From positions 1-64,000 of the forward strand of contig NZ_JADEXR010000003.1 of assembly GCF_015206995.1 (NCBI RefSeq): a DNA stretch of 64,000 nt, given 5' to 3'. This document shows, piece after piece, positions 54,684-63,693 of the stretch (positions are counted from its first letter, which is position 1; every line of letters starts with the position of its first letter). The notes beneath the pieces are model-generated. The model had not been told where the DNA came from. It saw only the letters and a program-made list of their open reading frames with translations, and ran no database searches. A program made the position numbers and the translations under genes. This stretch comes from an aff. Roholtiella sp. LEGE 12411. Its GTDB lineage: Bacteria; Cyanobacteriota; Cyanobacteriia; Cyanobacteriales; Nostocaceae.

Positions 54684-55484
54684 CTACTTACGAACAATAT
54701 CATGCTCTTTAGCAGCAGGTTCTTTTTCTTTGAACAAGTCAGCTGCTATAAGCAGTAACTCTCTCAAAGTTTGTTTGATCTGGCGCTCTTTTTTCGCGAT
54801 AGATGTACCAGCTTCACCAAGTTTATCTTCTACCTGCGATCGCTTTTGTTCTACTTGGGCAGCCATATTTTCTGCTTGTGGACGAGCTTGATCATACCAG
54901 TTTTTAGCCTCGTCTAGATAACCTTTTACTTCTGCGGAGCGTCCGCCATAACGTGCGGCTAAATTAGCTTGGACAATGGCTAGTTGCGCTTGCAGTTGAG
55001 CATAGCGTTTCTTTAACAATCCGACTTCTTCACTGTTTTTGATGGAATTGACAGCAGAGTCTATTGCAGTTTTTGTACCATCAGTTCTTTCTTTCCCTGT
55101 CTCCTCAATCTCTGCCAAAATTATATCAACCTCTTGCTGGAGTTGTTCTTCTTCACCATCTAACTGAGCTTGTAGCCTCTTGAGATCTGTTTGAGTCTTA
55201 ACAATAGCTTCGTGTCTTTTAGTATTAACCCCTTCCAACGCACCTTCAATGGAAGCTGTCACTTCTTCTTTCAGTTCGGTACCTTTTTCTTGAAAATTTT
55301 CAATTACAACAGATACAGCATCTTTAACAAGTCCACGAAGTTCAGTTGAACCTTCTTTAAACTCAGAGGCTACCTGAGAAACTGCGGCTTTAACAATTTC
55401 TCGAATTCTCTCAGTTCTTAACTGTCCGGTTTCTTTGGCTTGTTGCAGATCTGCTTGAATTTGTTGTTTGATATTGTTAGCCAT
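54684..55484 (-). CDS. Coiled-coil / amphipathic-helix protein, unknown function
   Basis: A protein of 266 residues starting at the ATG at 55484 (MANNIKQQIQADLQQAKETG); an ATG six bases earlier is also possible. It is almost all charged heptad helix: EFKEGSTELRGLVKDAVSVV, IENFQEKGTELKEEVTASIE, LKRLQAQLDGEEEQLQQEVD, AAQVEQKRSQVEDKLGEAGT. It has no cysteine, signal peptide or membrane helix. The 11-residue-like repeats recall apolipoprotein or LEA-type proteins that coat membranes during stress, but this is only a resemblance. Neighbours (holin-like, Pmp3-like) fit an envelope-stress setting. Confidence 0.6.
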   Translation of the reverse strand: MANNIKQQIQADLQQAKETGQLRTERIREIVKAAVSQVASEFKEGSTELRGLVKDAVSVVIENFQEKGTELKEEVTASIEGALEGVNTKRHEAIVKTQTDLKRLQAQLDGEEEQLQQEVDIILAEIEETGKERTDGTKTAIDSAVNSIKNSEEVGLLKKRYAQLQAQLAIVQANLAARYGGRSAEVKGYLDEAKNWYDQARPQAENMAAQVEQKRSQVEDKLGEAGTSIAKKERQIKQTLRELLLIAADLFKEKEPAAKEHDIVRK

Positions 55485-55490
55485 CTTCAA

Positions 55491-55796
55491 CTCTTTGGAT
55501 TTAACTAATTGGGATAAAATTTTCTAGACATGATGCTATATACATATTATGGCGTAGGCTCTTTTAACCAGGCACTTCCTTTAGATAGAAAATTTCTGCA
55601 ATTTAGCTCAGTCTTATTTATGCTTGTCTGTTACAGCCAATATCCTACAGCAGTTTTTTAATCCATTGAATACAAGTCATTGTAGGGGCAACATATTATG
55701 TCCCTACACTTGTGAGCAATTTAATTTTTAAACACTACTGTATGTTGCCCCTTTGTGAGATGATTAATATTTACTACTATTAATTGAGAGTAAAAT
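55491..55796. other. Spacer with nested palindromes
   Basis: TGTAGGG (55681-55687) pairs with CCCTACA (55702-55708), and GGGGCAACATA (55685-55695) pairs exactly with TATGTTGCCCC (55741-55751). The two pairings share bases, so alternative folds are possible. It precedes the 74-residue gene at 55797. No other feature is seen. Confidence 0.55.
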
Positions 55797-56021
55797 ATGT
55801 GGCGAGTAAACATTACTTGTTCCGGCGATGCTTGGAAGCGTTATGCTATTGACTTTAAGACAACGGCAGATAAGTACCAAGGCGAATTGATTAGTTCCAA
55901 AAAAATGCCTGATGGTACGCGGATTATGGCATATAAAATTGAGGATGTTAGCGACGCGGAAGCTTTTCAGGAAGATTGTGTCAAATTTGATGGATTTACA
56001 ACTGACTTTGAATCTTTGTAG
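55797..56021 (+). CDS. Small conserved hypothetical protein
   Basis: A 74-residue protein, MWRVNITCSGDAWKRYAIDF then KTTADKYQGELISSKKMPDG. It alternates strands and helices, is acidic at the C-terminus and lacks signal or membrane segments. A GAGAG ribosome-binding site lies just upstream. It looks like a genuine, compact cyanobacterial protein, perhaps ferredoxin-fold-like, but I do not recognise a family. It precedes the cytochrome c6 gene by 57 bases on the same strand. Confidence 0.6.
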   Translation: MWRVNITCSGDAWKRYAIDFKTTADKYQGELISSKKMPDGTRIMAYKIEDVSDAEAFQEDCVKFDGFTTDFESL

Positions 56022-56078
56022 TATTGGTTCTGAAACTTAATTTATGTAAACTGCTAATACAGAATTAGGATAAGCTAA

Positions 56079-56414
56079 GTGAAAAAATTACTCACATTGT
56101 TATTAGTCACATTTTTGTTATTGACAAGTACTTTTGTTTTGTCTGCTAGTGCAGCTAATACAGCTAACGGCACACAAATTTTCAGTGCTCATTGTGCTGG
56201 TTGTCATATTAATGGCGGTAACATTATCAGACGAGGTAAGAATCTCAAAAAACAAGCGCTTAAAAAATATGGTATGGATTCAATAGAGGCAGTTAAATCC
56301 ATTGTAACTAATGGTAAAAATAATATGTCAGCCTATAAAGATCGTCTCTCTGAACAAGAAATTCAAGATGTTGCGGCTTACGTTCTCGAACAAGCTGAAA
56401 AAAACTGGCATTAA
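56079..56414 (+). CDS. petJ: Cytochrome c6
   Basis: A 111-residue c-type cytochrome that carries electrons from the cytochrome b6f complex to photosystem I or cytochrome oxidase in the thylakoid lumen. It starts at GTG 56079. Residues 1-25 are a signal peptide ending LSASA, leaving 86 residues. Heme attachment is C39-x2-C42-H43 (SAHCAGCHINGGN) and the distal ligand is M83 (NGKNNMSAYKDRL). The mature protein is Lys-rich, as in Nostoc-type basic cytochrome c6. IIRRGKNL replaces the usual loop after the heme, a mild variant. Confidence 0.92.
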   Translation: MKKLLTLLLVTFLLLTSTFVLSASAANTANGTQIFSAHCAGCHINGGNIIRRGKNLKKQALKKYGMDSIEAVKSIVTNGKNNMSAYKDRLSEQEIQDVAAYVLEQAEKNWH

Positions 56415-56432
56415 ACAATTAATAATTAAAAT

Positions 56433-57452
56433 ATGAACTTACCAATAACCAGCCGTCTTCAATTTACACCCGATTTAAACGTTTGCCGGATTTTAAATGG
56501 AATGTGGCAAGTATCTGGTGGACACGGACGTATTGACCCAAAAGCCGCTATTCAAGCTATGTTTAAATATCTAGATGCAGGCTTTAGCACTTGGGATTTA
56601 GCAGACCATTACGGCCCCGCCGAAGACTTGATTGGTGAATTCCGTCGTCAACTAATTGCTACACGTGGAAAAGAGGTTTTATCTAACTTACAAGCCTTTA
56701 CAAAATGGGTTCCTCGTCCTGGAAAAATGACGAAAAAATTGGTCGAGGAAAATATTAATATCTCCTTAAGAAGAATGGATGTAGAATCCTTGGACTTGAT
56801 GCAATTCCACTGGTGGGAATATCAGGATAAAAATTATCTGGATGCGCTCAAGTATATGGTGGAACTTCAAACTGAGGGAAAAATTAAGCATTTAGCTTTG
56901 ACTAACTTTGATACTGAACACCTAAAAATTATTACGGAAGCTGGTGTAAAAATTGTTTCTAACCAAGTGCAATTCTCTCTAGTGGATCGCCGTCCGGAAG
57001 TAAACATGACTCAATTTTGTCAACAGCAGGATATAAAACTTTTTACTTACGGCACAGTTTGCGGCGGCTTGTTATCAGAAAAGTATTTGGGAAAACCCGA
57101 ACCGCGAGGTTCGGAATTGGCTACCGTTAGCTTGCGAAAATACAAGAATATGGTCGATGCTTGGGGCGGTTGGCAATTATTTCAAGAATTGCTTGCTATT
57201 CTCAAAGAAATTGCTGATAAGCATCAAGTTAGCATCTCTAATGTGGGAGTGCGTTACATCTTAGATCAGCCAAGTGTCGGAGGTGTGATAGTTGGTGCAA
57301 GACTCGGTGTATCTGAACATATCGAAGATAACGCCAAAGTATTTAGTTTTAGTCTAGATGATGACGATCGCGATCGCATCAATGCAGTATCTCGCCAATC
57401 ACGCGATTTATATCAGATTATTGGCGATTGTGGCGACGAATATCGGCGATGA
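56433..57452 (+). CDS. Aldo/keto reductase
   Basis: A 339-residue NADPH-dependent TIM-barrel oxidoreductase. LDAGFSTWDLADHYGPAEDL holds the catalytic Asp and Tyr, and LQAFTKWVPRPGKMTKKLVE the catalytic Lys. SLDLMQFHWWEYQDKNYLD has the conserved His. ISNVGVRYILDQPSVGGVIV, then GARL, lies in the cofactor-binding end. It starts 18 bases after the petJ stop and probably shares its transcript, although no functional link between the two is known to me. Its substrate is unknown. Confidence 0.9.
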   Translation: MNLPITSRLQFTPDLNVCRILNGMWQVSGGHGRIDPKAAIQAMFKYLDAGFSTWDLADHYGPAEDLIGEFRRQLIATRGKEVLSNLQAFTKWVPRPGKMTKKLVEENINISLRRMDVESLDLMQFHWWEYQDKNYLDALKYMVELQTEGKIKHLALTNFDTEHLKIITEAGVKIVSNQVQFSLVDRRPEVNMTQFCQQQDIKLFTYGTVCGGLLSEKYLGKPEPRGSELATVSLRKYKNMVDAWGGWQLFQELLAILKEIADKHQVSISNVGVRYILDQPSVGGVIVGARLGVSEHIEDNAKVFSFSLDDDDRDRINAVSRQSRDLYQIIGDCGDEYRR

Positions 57453-57653
57453 CAATTAAGGTTTCTGAACTTGGGTGATAATACGGTGAAGGTTGTTGCA
57501 AACTACTGCTCCAACTCAGCACGTTCCAGCTATGGGGCGAAGGGAGACAGCACACCGTCGCCTGGGAGGTGACAGCGTGCCAACTTCTCACCACCAATAA
57601 AGCCTTTGAACTGATAACTGAGCATGGATGCTCTTAATTGTTTAGTTATCAGA

Positions 57654-58748
57654 CTAAGGTAAGGCTGCTGCGGGAGTTAAGCCTAGTTTAGATAACAGGC
57701 GGTCAATGTCAAAATGCTCATTCATTAACTGGCGAATGCACTGAACTTTAATCGGCTCGTGGACACGCACTTGACCAAAAGTGCGGTCAACGATTTCTAC
57801 AGTGGTTAGGGTATCGAGATCAACAGATAAAATAGGGATTTCTAGTTCTTCAGCGCGACTGACAATGAACGGGGGAGGTGGTAGTTGCCCGGTGAGAATC
57901 AGGCATTGGGTAGAAGTTTCCAAAGCAGCTTGCTGAATTTCCACGCGATCGCCTCCTGTCACCACTGCCATATTCCGGCGTTTGCGAAAATATTTGACAG
58001 CGGAGTTTACATTCATCGCTCCAATTGCCAGACTTTCCACCATCAAATCCAGGCGATCGTTACGACACAGAACATCGGCATTTAACTGCTTTACCAGTTC
58101 GCCAACACTGACACTACGGAGCAAATCGCTGTTCGGCAGCATTGCTAGCACAGGAATACCCCGCTGTTCCAAAAACGGTCGCAACAGAGTGTCAACAGTT
58201 TCCAGTTGTTTGGCAGGAATATCATTGATGACAACACCGAGCAAGCGATCGCCCACCCGCTGTTTAGCAGATAATAACGCCTCTACTGAAAGCAGCGATT
58301 TGTAACGGGCTACTAAGAGCACAGCAGCATCCAGTACTTCAGCCACTTGCAGTAAAGACAAATCAAACAAATTGCCTTCTGACAAATCACCAGGTCCCTC
58401 TAGCAAAACCAAATCTCCTCGACGCATTTGCAAATATTGCCGGATGAGGGACTGCTGATAATCGGTTTTGTCTTGGCCACGTAAGCGTTTTTGCACATTT
58501 GCTTCATCCAGAGCCAGCATTGTAGGTGCAATGCAGTTTTCCGGCAGATTCAGGCTAGAAGCAATGAACTGGACATCTTCCTCAATTACAGTTCCATTAG
58601 ATGCATTCCAACAAGTACCTAGCGGTTTGCCGTAGGCAATGTCCAGTCCTTTTTGCTGTAGCTGATGAGACAAACCCAGAACAGTTGCAGATTTACCGCT
58701 GTAAGTCTCAGTTGATCCAATCAGCAAATATTTAGGGGATTTTGGCAC
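57654..58748 (-). CDS. P-loop/DRTGG domain protein (BioD-like NTPase)
   Basis: A 364-residue protein with an N-terminal dethiobiotin-synthetase-like NTPase (P-loop GSTETYSGKS at 11-20; LLEGPGDLSEG near 115; LLVARYKSLLSVEALLSAKQ) and, from about residue 215, a DRTGG domain (NVNSAVKYFRKRRNMAVVTG, GDRVEIQQAALETSTQCLIL, TGQLPPPP). It has the front half of the phosphotransacetylase Pta of enteric bacteria but no acetyltransferase domain. Its role in cyanobacteria is not established; regulation or a CobB/BioD-type reaction are options. Confidence 0.8.
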   Translation of the reverse strand: MPKSPKYLLIGSTETYSGKSATVLGLSHQLQQKGLDIAYGKPLGTCWNASNGTVIEEDVQFIASSLNLPENCIAPTMLALDEANVQKRLRGQDKTDYQQSLIRQYLQMRRGDLVLLEGPGDLSEGNLFDLSLLQVAEVLDAAVLLVARYKSLLSVEALLSAKQRVGDRLLGVVINDIPAKQLETVDTLLRPFLEQRGIPVLAMLPNSDLLRSVSVGELVKQLNADVLCRNDRLDLMVESLAIGAMNVNSAVKYFRKRRNMAVVTGGDRVEIQQAALETSTQCLILTGQLPPPPFIVSRAEELEIPILSVDLDTLTTVEIVDRTFGQVRVHEPIKVQCIRQLMNEHFDIDRLLSKLGLTPAAALP

Positions 58749-59050
58749 ACATGCACTCCTAATTTCAAAAGTCAGAAGAACCCAGTTCGGTGTTTACTAA
58801 TTCTAGTTTGTTCTGGCGAAAGCCTTCCGCTCTCATGAGCTACTTTCAATAAAGGTAGGTAGGGAGTAGTTATGTCAAACTTTGCTGTAGGGTTGCTAAC
58901 AATTTCAAATACAGGAGTTACTATCTAACTCGCAACAAATGCAACACCAAATAGTGCTTTTTCTGGCGGTGGAACTGCCATTCATTATAGGGCATTGGGG
59001 ATTGTAAGGATTTCCCAGTACCCAGTACCTAATCCCAGCCTCTATTCCCC
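58749..59050. other. Spacer between DRTGG and EbsA-like genes
   Basis: About 300 bases including low-complexity stretches (GGGCATTGGGGATTG, CCCAGTACCCAGTACC) of the kind common between genes in Nostoc-type genomes. No gene or terminator is clear. Confidence 0.45.
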
Positions 59051-59425
59051 TTATTCTTCTATATGCAGTAACTTGCGGTAAAACCCTTGTGAAAAATCAG
59101 TCACGCGATGACGCTTATAGTTGTCCATAAGTTCAATTAAAAAATTAATAAACTCAAAACTAGCCATCATCAGTTCGTAATTCAGATCAGCGTTGCCATC
59201 AAACTGAACTCGGCAACGCGTTAAGTCTGACGGTAAAGTAGCAACATTCCAAGTAGCAACAAAGGGAATGTGCTCACTGGCTTCTATTTTCCGATGCCCT
59301 TCCAAGACACCTTTTTGATAAAGACTGATGGCATGGGGTAAGAAATTACGCCTAGTACCCTGAATGTAAGGTAAATAGACACTGGCTTGTTGTTGAGTGG
59401 CTGGCTGGATTTGCTCTATAGACAT
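59051..59425 (-). CDS. EbsA-like protein (type IV pilus / biofilm self-suppression)
   Basis: A 124-residue protein whose central blocks (SVYLPYIQGTRRNFLPHAIS, IPFVATWNVATLPSDLTRCR, VQFDGNADLNYELMMASFEF) match my memory of cyanobacterial EbsA. That protein associates with the pilus assembly ATPase PilB and is needed for pilus formation and biofilm suppression in Synechococcus. No membrane helix or cofactor motif is seen, in line with a cytoplasmic adaptor. It is monocistronic by spacing. Family assignment is from memory of sequence features, not a search. Confidence 0.55.
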   Translation of the reverse strand: MSIEQIQPATQQQASVYLPYIQGTRRNFLPHAISLYQKGVLEGHRKIEASEHIPFVATWNVATLPSDLTRCRVQFDGNADLNYELMMASFEFINFLIELMDNYKRHRVTDFSQGFYRKLLHIEE

Positions 59426-59985
59426 TGTTGAATATTCCTCAATTTATTTAACAACTTGGGTTAGTAACTCTCAATAGTGTTCCCAAAAAATGTGTCTTTA
59501 TTTGCACATAGTAGGGGGAGTGGGGAAGCAGAGAGACAGGGGGGCAGAGGAAGGGGGAGCAGAGGATAAAGAATAGTTAATAACTCCTGTTTCCGCTCTC
59601 CCGTCTCCAATGACCAATGATTAATTACTGAAGTTACTACTAAGAAATATGAAAATGTCGGTTACAATTCGGTTACAATAAGGCTGCATTGACTTTTATC
59701 GAAGCTAGGGGCAATGACACTAAAAATCTTCGCTGAAAAGCGATAGGTATTGTTATTGCTATATATGCCAACGGCAAGCTGCTGCTACCTTGTCATAACT
59801 TTGCCCAAACTAGAGTTTCTATTCAGGGATAACTCTACGAGTTTTATCGTGATTTTAGGAGGTAAACAATTACCACCAATCCCACGGAAGGTTAAAAATG
59901 TGTGAAGGTTGCAACATCTAACGTTGTCCGATTTCCAGCTTCTTTATGGGTGTAGACAAATACTGGTTTTTGTATCAAGTAACCT
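59426..59985. other. Spacer with G-rich low-complexity repeat upstream of the glucolipid synthase
   Basis: Bases 59511-59565 are a G-rich, AG-only-like stretch of repeated GGGGCAGAGG/GGGGAG units (on the plus strand), typical of intergenic repeats in heterocystous cyanobacteria. Further on, GGAAGG then ATG at 59898 opens an eight-codon frame (MCEGCNI, stop) that could be chance. The promoter of the next gene should lie between 59600 and 59985. Confidence 0.5.
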
Positions 59986-61398
59986 ATGCCAGCGAATTCC
60001 TGGCCCGAAAAAGATTCTTATACAGAGCTTGATCCGCTCAACTCCTTGTTGTCTGACATATCAGCAGACGAGGAGTCCATGTTAGAGACAGATACCGTGT
60101 CTTTAACATCCCGGTTTCAAGGTCGTAGACGTAAAGCCGCTCTAGTTTTGACCATCGTCTGGAGTGGCACGATCGCACTGCATTTAGCTTCTTGGGGTTC
60201 TATATTTATCCTAGGATTGACAACTATCCTAGGTCTTCATGCCTTAGTGGTGGTGTTTACTAAACCTTGCCACTATCCTAAAGAAATGCAAGGAGATTTG
60301 CCTTGTGTCTCTTTATTAGTGGCAGCAAAAAATGAAGAAGCGGTAATTGCTAAATTAGTCCAAAATCTTTGTAGTCTTGAATATCCAGATGGACAATACG
60401 AAGTATGGATAATTGACGATCACAGCACCGACAGCACGCCACAGTTATTAGCAGAACTGGAGCAGAAATACGACCAACTAAAGGTACTTAGGCGCTCAGC
60501 AGAAGCAAGTGGCGGCAAGTCGGGGGCGTTAAATCAGGTACTGCCCCAAACAAAGGGTGAAATTATAGCAGTATTTGATGCTGATGCCCAAGTGACACCA
60601 GACTTATTACTACAGGTAATACCTTTATTTCAAAGAGAAAAGGTAGGGGCGGTGCAAGTGCGAAAAGCAATCGCCAACGCCAAAGAAAATTTGTGGACTA
60701 AGGGTCAAATGGCAGAAATGGCACTTGATACCTGGTTTCAACAACAGCGGACTGCCCTTGGTGGAATCGGCGAACTACGGGGTAACGGTCAATTTGTCAG
60801 ACGTTCAGCCTTAGATAGCTGTGGTGGATGGAATGAGGAAACCATCACCGATGATTTGGATTTGACAATCCGCTTACATTTAGAGAAATGGGATATTGAG
60901 TGTGTGTTCTACCCAGCGGTGCAAGAAGAAGGAGTGACCAATGCGATCGCACTCTGGCATCAGCGTAACCGTTGGGCAGAAGGCGGATATCAGCGCTATT
61001 TGGATTACTGGGCTTTGATTCTCAAAAACCGCATGGGAGGGCGTAAAACCTGGGATTTGCTGATGTTTATGCTGATTATGTATATCTTGCCTACAGCAAC
61101 AGTACCAGATTTACTAATGGCGATCGCTCGGCATCGTCCCCCAATGCTCAGTCCAGTGACTGGCTTGTCAGTCACTATGTCAATGGTCGGTATGTATACA
61201 GGTCTGAAGCGGATACGTCAAGATCAAAAATTCCAGGTTTATACATATTTTTTGTTACTGTTTCAGACGCTGCGTGGCAATTTATATATGTTGCACTGGT
61301 TAGTGGTTATGAGCAGTACCACAGCCCGGATGTCGGTAAGACCAAAGCGGTTGAAATGGGTGAAGACTGTGCATACGGGTATAGGGCATGGGGTATAG
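59986..61398 (+). CDS. mgdA: GT2 membrane glucosyltransferase, probable monoglucosyldiacylglycerol synthase
   Basis: A 470-residue processive-type GT2 enzyme that, in cyanobacteria, transfers glucose from UDP-Glc to diacylglycerol, the first step to galactolipids of thylakoids. Membrane helices lie at about 52-92 and 345-440. Catalytic motifs: DD 144-145 (WIIDDHSTDS), DAD 198-200 (GEIIAVFDADAQ), TDD 288-290 (NEETITDDLDLTIRLH) and QRNRW 326-330. Length and N-terminal extension suit the Sll1377/All3944 type. The last few residues are encoded by a heptamer repeat shared with the dnaX spacer, so the C-terminus varies. Confidence 0.78.
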   Translation: MPANSWPEKDSYTELDPLNSLLSDISADEESMLETDTVSLTSRFQGRRRKAALVLTIVWSGTIALHLASWGSIFILGLTTILGLHALVVVFTKPCHYPKEMQGDLPCVSLLVAAKNEEAVIAKLVQNLCSLEYPDGQYEVWIIDDHSTDSTPQLLAELEQKYDQLKVLRRSAEASGGKSGALNQVLPQTKGEIIAVFDADAQVTPDLLLQVIPLFQREKVGAVQVRKAIANAKENLWTKGQMAEMALDTWFQQQRTALGGIGELRGNGQFVRRSALDSCGGWNEETITDDLDLTIRLHLEKWDIECVFYPAVQEEGVTNAIALWHQRNRWAEGGYQRYLDYWALILKNRMGGRKTWDLLMFMLIMYILPTATVPDLLMAIARHRPPMLSPVTGLSVTMSMVGMYTGLKRIRQDQKFQVYTYFLLLFQTLRGNLYMLHWLVVMSSTTARMSVRPKRLKWVKTVHTGIGHGV

Positions 61399-61440
61399 GG
61401 CATGGGGCATGGGGCATGGGGCATGGGGCATGCCCAATGC
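61377..61440. repeat. GGGCATG heptamer tandem repeat
   Basis: Seven or so near-identical units of GGGCATG/GGGTATA run from 61377 to about 61431, followed by GCCCAATGCCC, which folds back on the repeat and is followed by TTTT. It covers the last codons of the GT2 gene and the gap to the convergent dnaX, and may end transcripts from both sides. Confidence 0.85.
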
Positions 61441-61444
61441 CCTT

Positions 61445-63451
61445 TTACTCATCATCTTCTGATTCCTCTACCCACTCAGGTGTAGTCATGGAGTCAGAAA
61501 ACTCTGTGGCGTCATCTGTGAAGCGGATAACTTGTCCATTAAAAAATTCAGCTAACCGCTGAGCTGCGATCGCTACTTCATCAGGTTCCCAATTAGCTAC
61601 GGATGTTTGGGGTTGCGCTTGCGGCAAAGTTTGCACACCATTTCCATTACTTGCTACTGACTCGGTTTTTGGTGGTGGAGTTGCTGGGTGTGGTACTGAC
61701 GCTGGAGGCGGTATTTGGCCGTTGTAACTGGGAGTAGGTGGCTGCTGAATGCGAGTAGAGTCTTTTGGTGGAGGAGCTTTTCTAGCTGAGGTAGGAGTTA
61801 CAGAGCTTACTTGTTCGAGATTCACCTGAACTTCACGCCCAAAAGTCTGCTGGAAAGCTGTCTTCATCATCGGGAGATCAGATTTAAGTGTTTCATACCA
61901 TTTAGGCCCTTTGACAGCAATACGCGCTACAGTACCGTTAAACTCTATTAGTTGGCACATTTGCCCTAGTAAAGCTTTCCTGGAAGGCATGGGAAAATTA
62001 GCACGCACCTGTTGCCAAATCTGAGTTAAGTCATACTCTGCTGCTCCAACAACTTCTGAGGTTACTGGTTCAATTCTTGCAGATGGCAAAGTAACAGATA
62101 CAGTTTCTGGGCTAGATACTATAACTGAGTTGGTATCAGAAGTATGATTTATTTGCGGTTCATCTGACGCAGATGAAGGGATGGGATGATTTTGGACGAC
62201 TGCTAAGTGATGGTTTGGGGACAAAGAATTTTGATTTCTTTGCGGTTCAGCTAAAGACGCAGAAAAGACTGCGTGATTTTTCGGAACTGCTGGAGGATAG
62301 GAAGATACAGCAGGTGTGTTGACTCGCTGTGAGATAGTTGAGGCTTGTGGCTGAATATTCGTCGCACTGGGTAACAATCCTAGTAATGTTACCTCCAACC
62401 ACAAACGTGGCTGAGTCGTATTTTTAATTTGCACTTCAGATGTTCGCAGGTGTTGCTGTCCTGCCAAAATAGTACTCATGTCCAACTTTTGGGAAAACTC
62501 AACCAGTGCTATCCAGGTTTGGCGAGTGCAAGGAACTAAATCGTGGCGGTTAGGTGCAGTTTTAGCAATAAGTAAATCACGGTAGAAAGCGGCGAGGTTT
62601 TGGAGAATAGTTAACGGTTCTCGACCAAGATCTAGGATTTTACGAGTGCAATCCAGAACGGCTTCTGGGTTATCTTGAGCGATCGCCTCTAACAGTGCTA
62701 ATAAGTCCCGTTCACTCACCGTACCGACTAAATCCCAAACTCTGTCTGGTGTCACCTCACCCGATAATAAAGCTAATTGGTCGAGCAGACTTTCGGCATC
62801 TCGCAATCCTCCCTGAGCAATTTGGCCTACTAAAGTAACAGCATCAGGAGAAATAGTAATATTTTCTTTAAGAGCGATCGCGCTTAAATGCCTGACCATC
62901 GCCTCTAACTGAATGCGTCTAAAATCAAACCGCTGACAGCGCGAAATAATAGTCGGCAATACTCGCTGTGCATCGGTTGTAGCCAAGACAAAAACTACGT
63001 GCTTCGGTGGTTCTTCTAGTGTTTTTAATAGCGCATTGAAGGCTTGGGTACTGAGCATGTGGCATTCATCCACCACATAAACCTTGTAGCGACATTGCAC
63101 AGGAGCAAACTGCGCCTTTTCAATAAGTTCGCGGATATTATCGACACCAGTATTGCTGGCAGCGTCGATTTCAATTACATCTAGGGAGTAACCTTTAGTG
63201 ATTCCCTGACAAACATCGCACACGCCGCAGGGTTCCGCAGTGGGTTTGTCACTTTTGAGACAATTAAGAGATTTTGCCAAAATGCGGGCGCTAGAAGTTT
63301 TCCCTGTACCTCTTGGGCCAGTGAACAAATAGGCGGGGGCGATTTTGGCTGTACGAATCGCGTTTGTGAGGGTGGTAGCGATCGCCTCTTGACCAACCAG
63401 TTCAGCAAAACTTTTTGGGCGATACTTGTGGTGCAGGGGTTCGTAAGACAT
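61445..63451 (-). CDS. dnaX: DNA polymerase III subunits gamma and tau
   Basis: A 668-residue clamp-loader ATPase of the replisome. Walker A is GPRGTGKT (45-52), the zinc-binding cysteines are at 64, 75, 78 and 81 (CLKSDKPTAEPCGVCDVC), Walker B is VVDECHML (126-133), and the SRC motif is TIISRCQRFDFRR. After about residue 370 comes a long Pro/Ser/Gln-rich linker and a C-terminal helical domain (YDLTQIWQQVRANFPMPSRK) that in the family binds the polymerase. No intein is present, unlike DnaX of some other cyanobacteria. It converges on the glucolipid synthase gene. Confidence 0.95.
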   Translation of the reverse strand: MSYEPLHHKYRPKSFAELVGQEAIATTLTNAIRTAKIAPAYLFTGPRGTGKTSSARILAKSLNCLKSDKPTAEPCGVCDVCQGITKGYSLDVIEIDAASNTGVDNIRELIEKAQFAPVQCRYKVYVVDECHMLSTQAFNALLKTLEEPPKHVVFVLATTDAQRVLPTIISRCQRFDFRRIQLEAMVRHLSAIALKENITISPDAVTLVGQIAQGGLRDAESLLDQLALLSGEVTPDRVWDLVGTVSERDLLALLEAIAQDNPEAVLDCTRKILDLGREPLTILQNLAAFYRDLLIAKTAPNRHDLVPCTRQTWIALVEFSQKLDMSTILAGQQHLRTSEVQIKNTTQPRLWLEVTLLGLLPSATNIQPQASTISQRVNTPAVSSYPPAVPKNHAVFSASLAEPQRNQNSLSPNHHLAVVQNHPIPSSASDEPQINHTSDTNSVIVSSPETVSVTLPSARIEPVTSEVVGAAEYDLTQIWQQVRANFPMPSRKALLGQMCQLIEFNGTVARIAVKGPKWYETLKSDLPMMKTAFQQTFGREVQVNLEQVSSVTPTSARKAPPPKDSTRIQQPPTPSYNGQIPPPASVPHPATPPPKTESVASNGNGVQTLPQAQPQTSVANWEPDEVAIAAQRLAEFFNGQVIRFTDDATEFSDSMTTPEWVEESEDDE

Positions 63452-63693
63452 GGAAAAATAGACTTCAATGCCTTGTAACGTTGATTAGTAGCACCGAGTC
63501 GAGTTGTAGGATTTAACTATTTTAACTAATTCCACCAGAAGTCTGCCGCTATAAATATACTCACTTGGCGCTGCTTTGTAGATATTGTCATACCCTAGAA
63601 GAAATCAGGATAATTCCCGCCTACAGATTTTATTGATGGGAGCAAGGTTATGATACAGTGCGATCGCTACAATCTTAGGGTAAGCAATACTCA

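Noticed and set aside
59898-59921. Possible leader peptide MCEGCNI before the glucolipid synthase
   Set aside because: GGAAGG before an ATG and two cysteines are suggestive, but eight codons with nothing conserved to compare could easily be chance.
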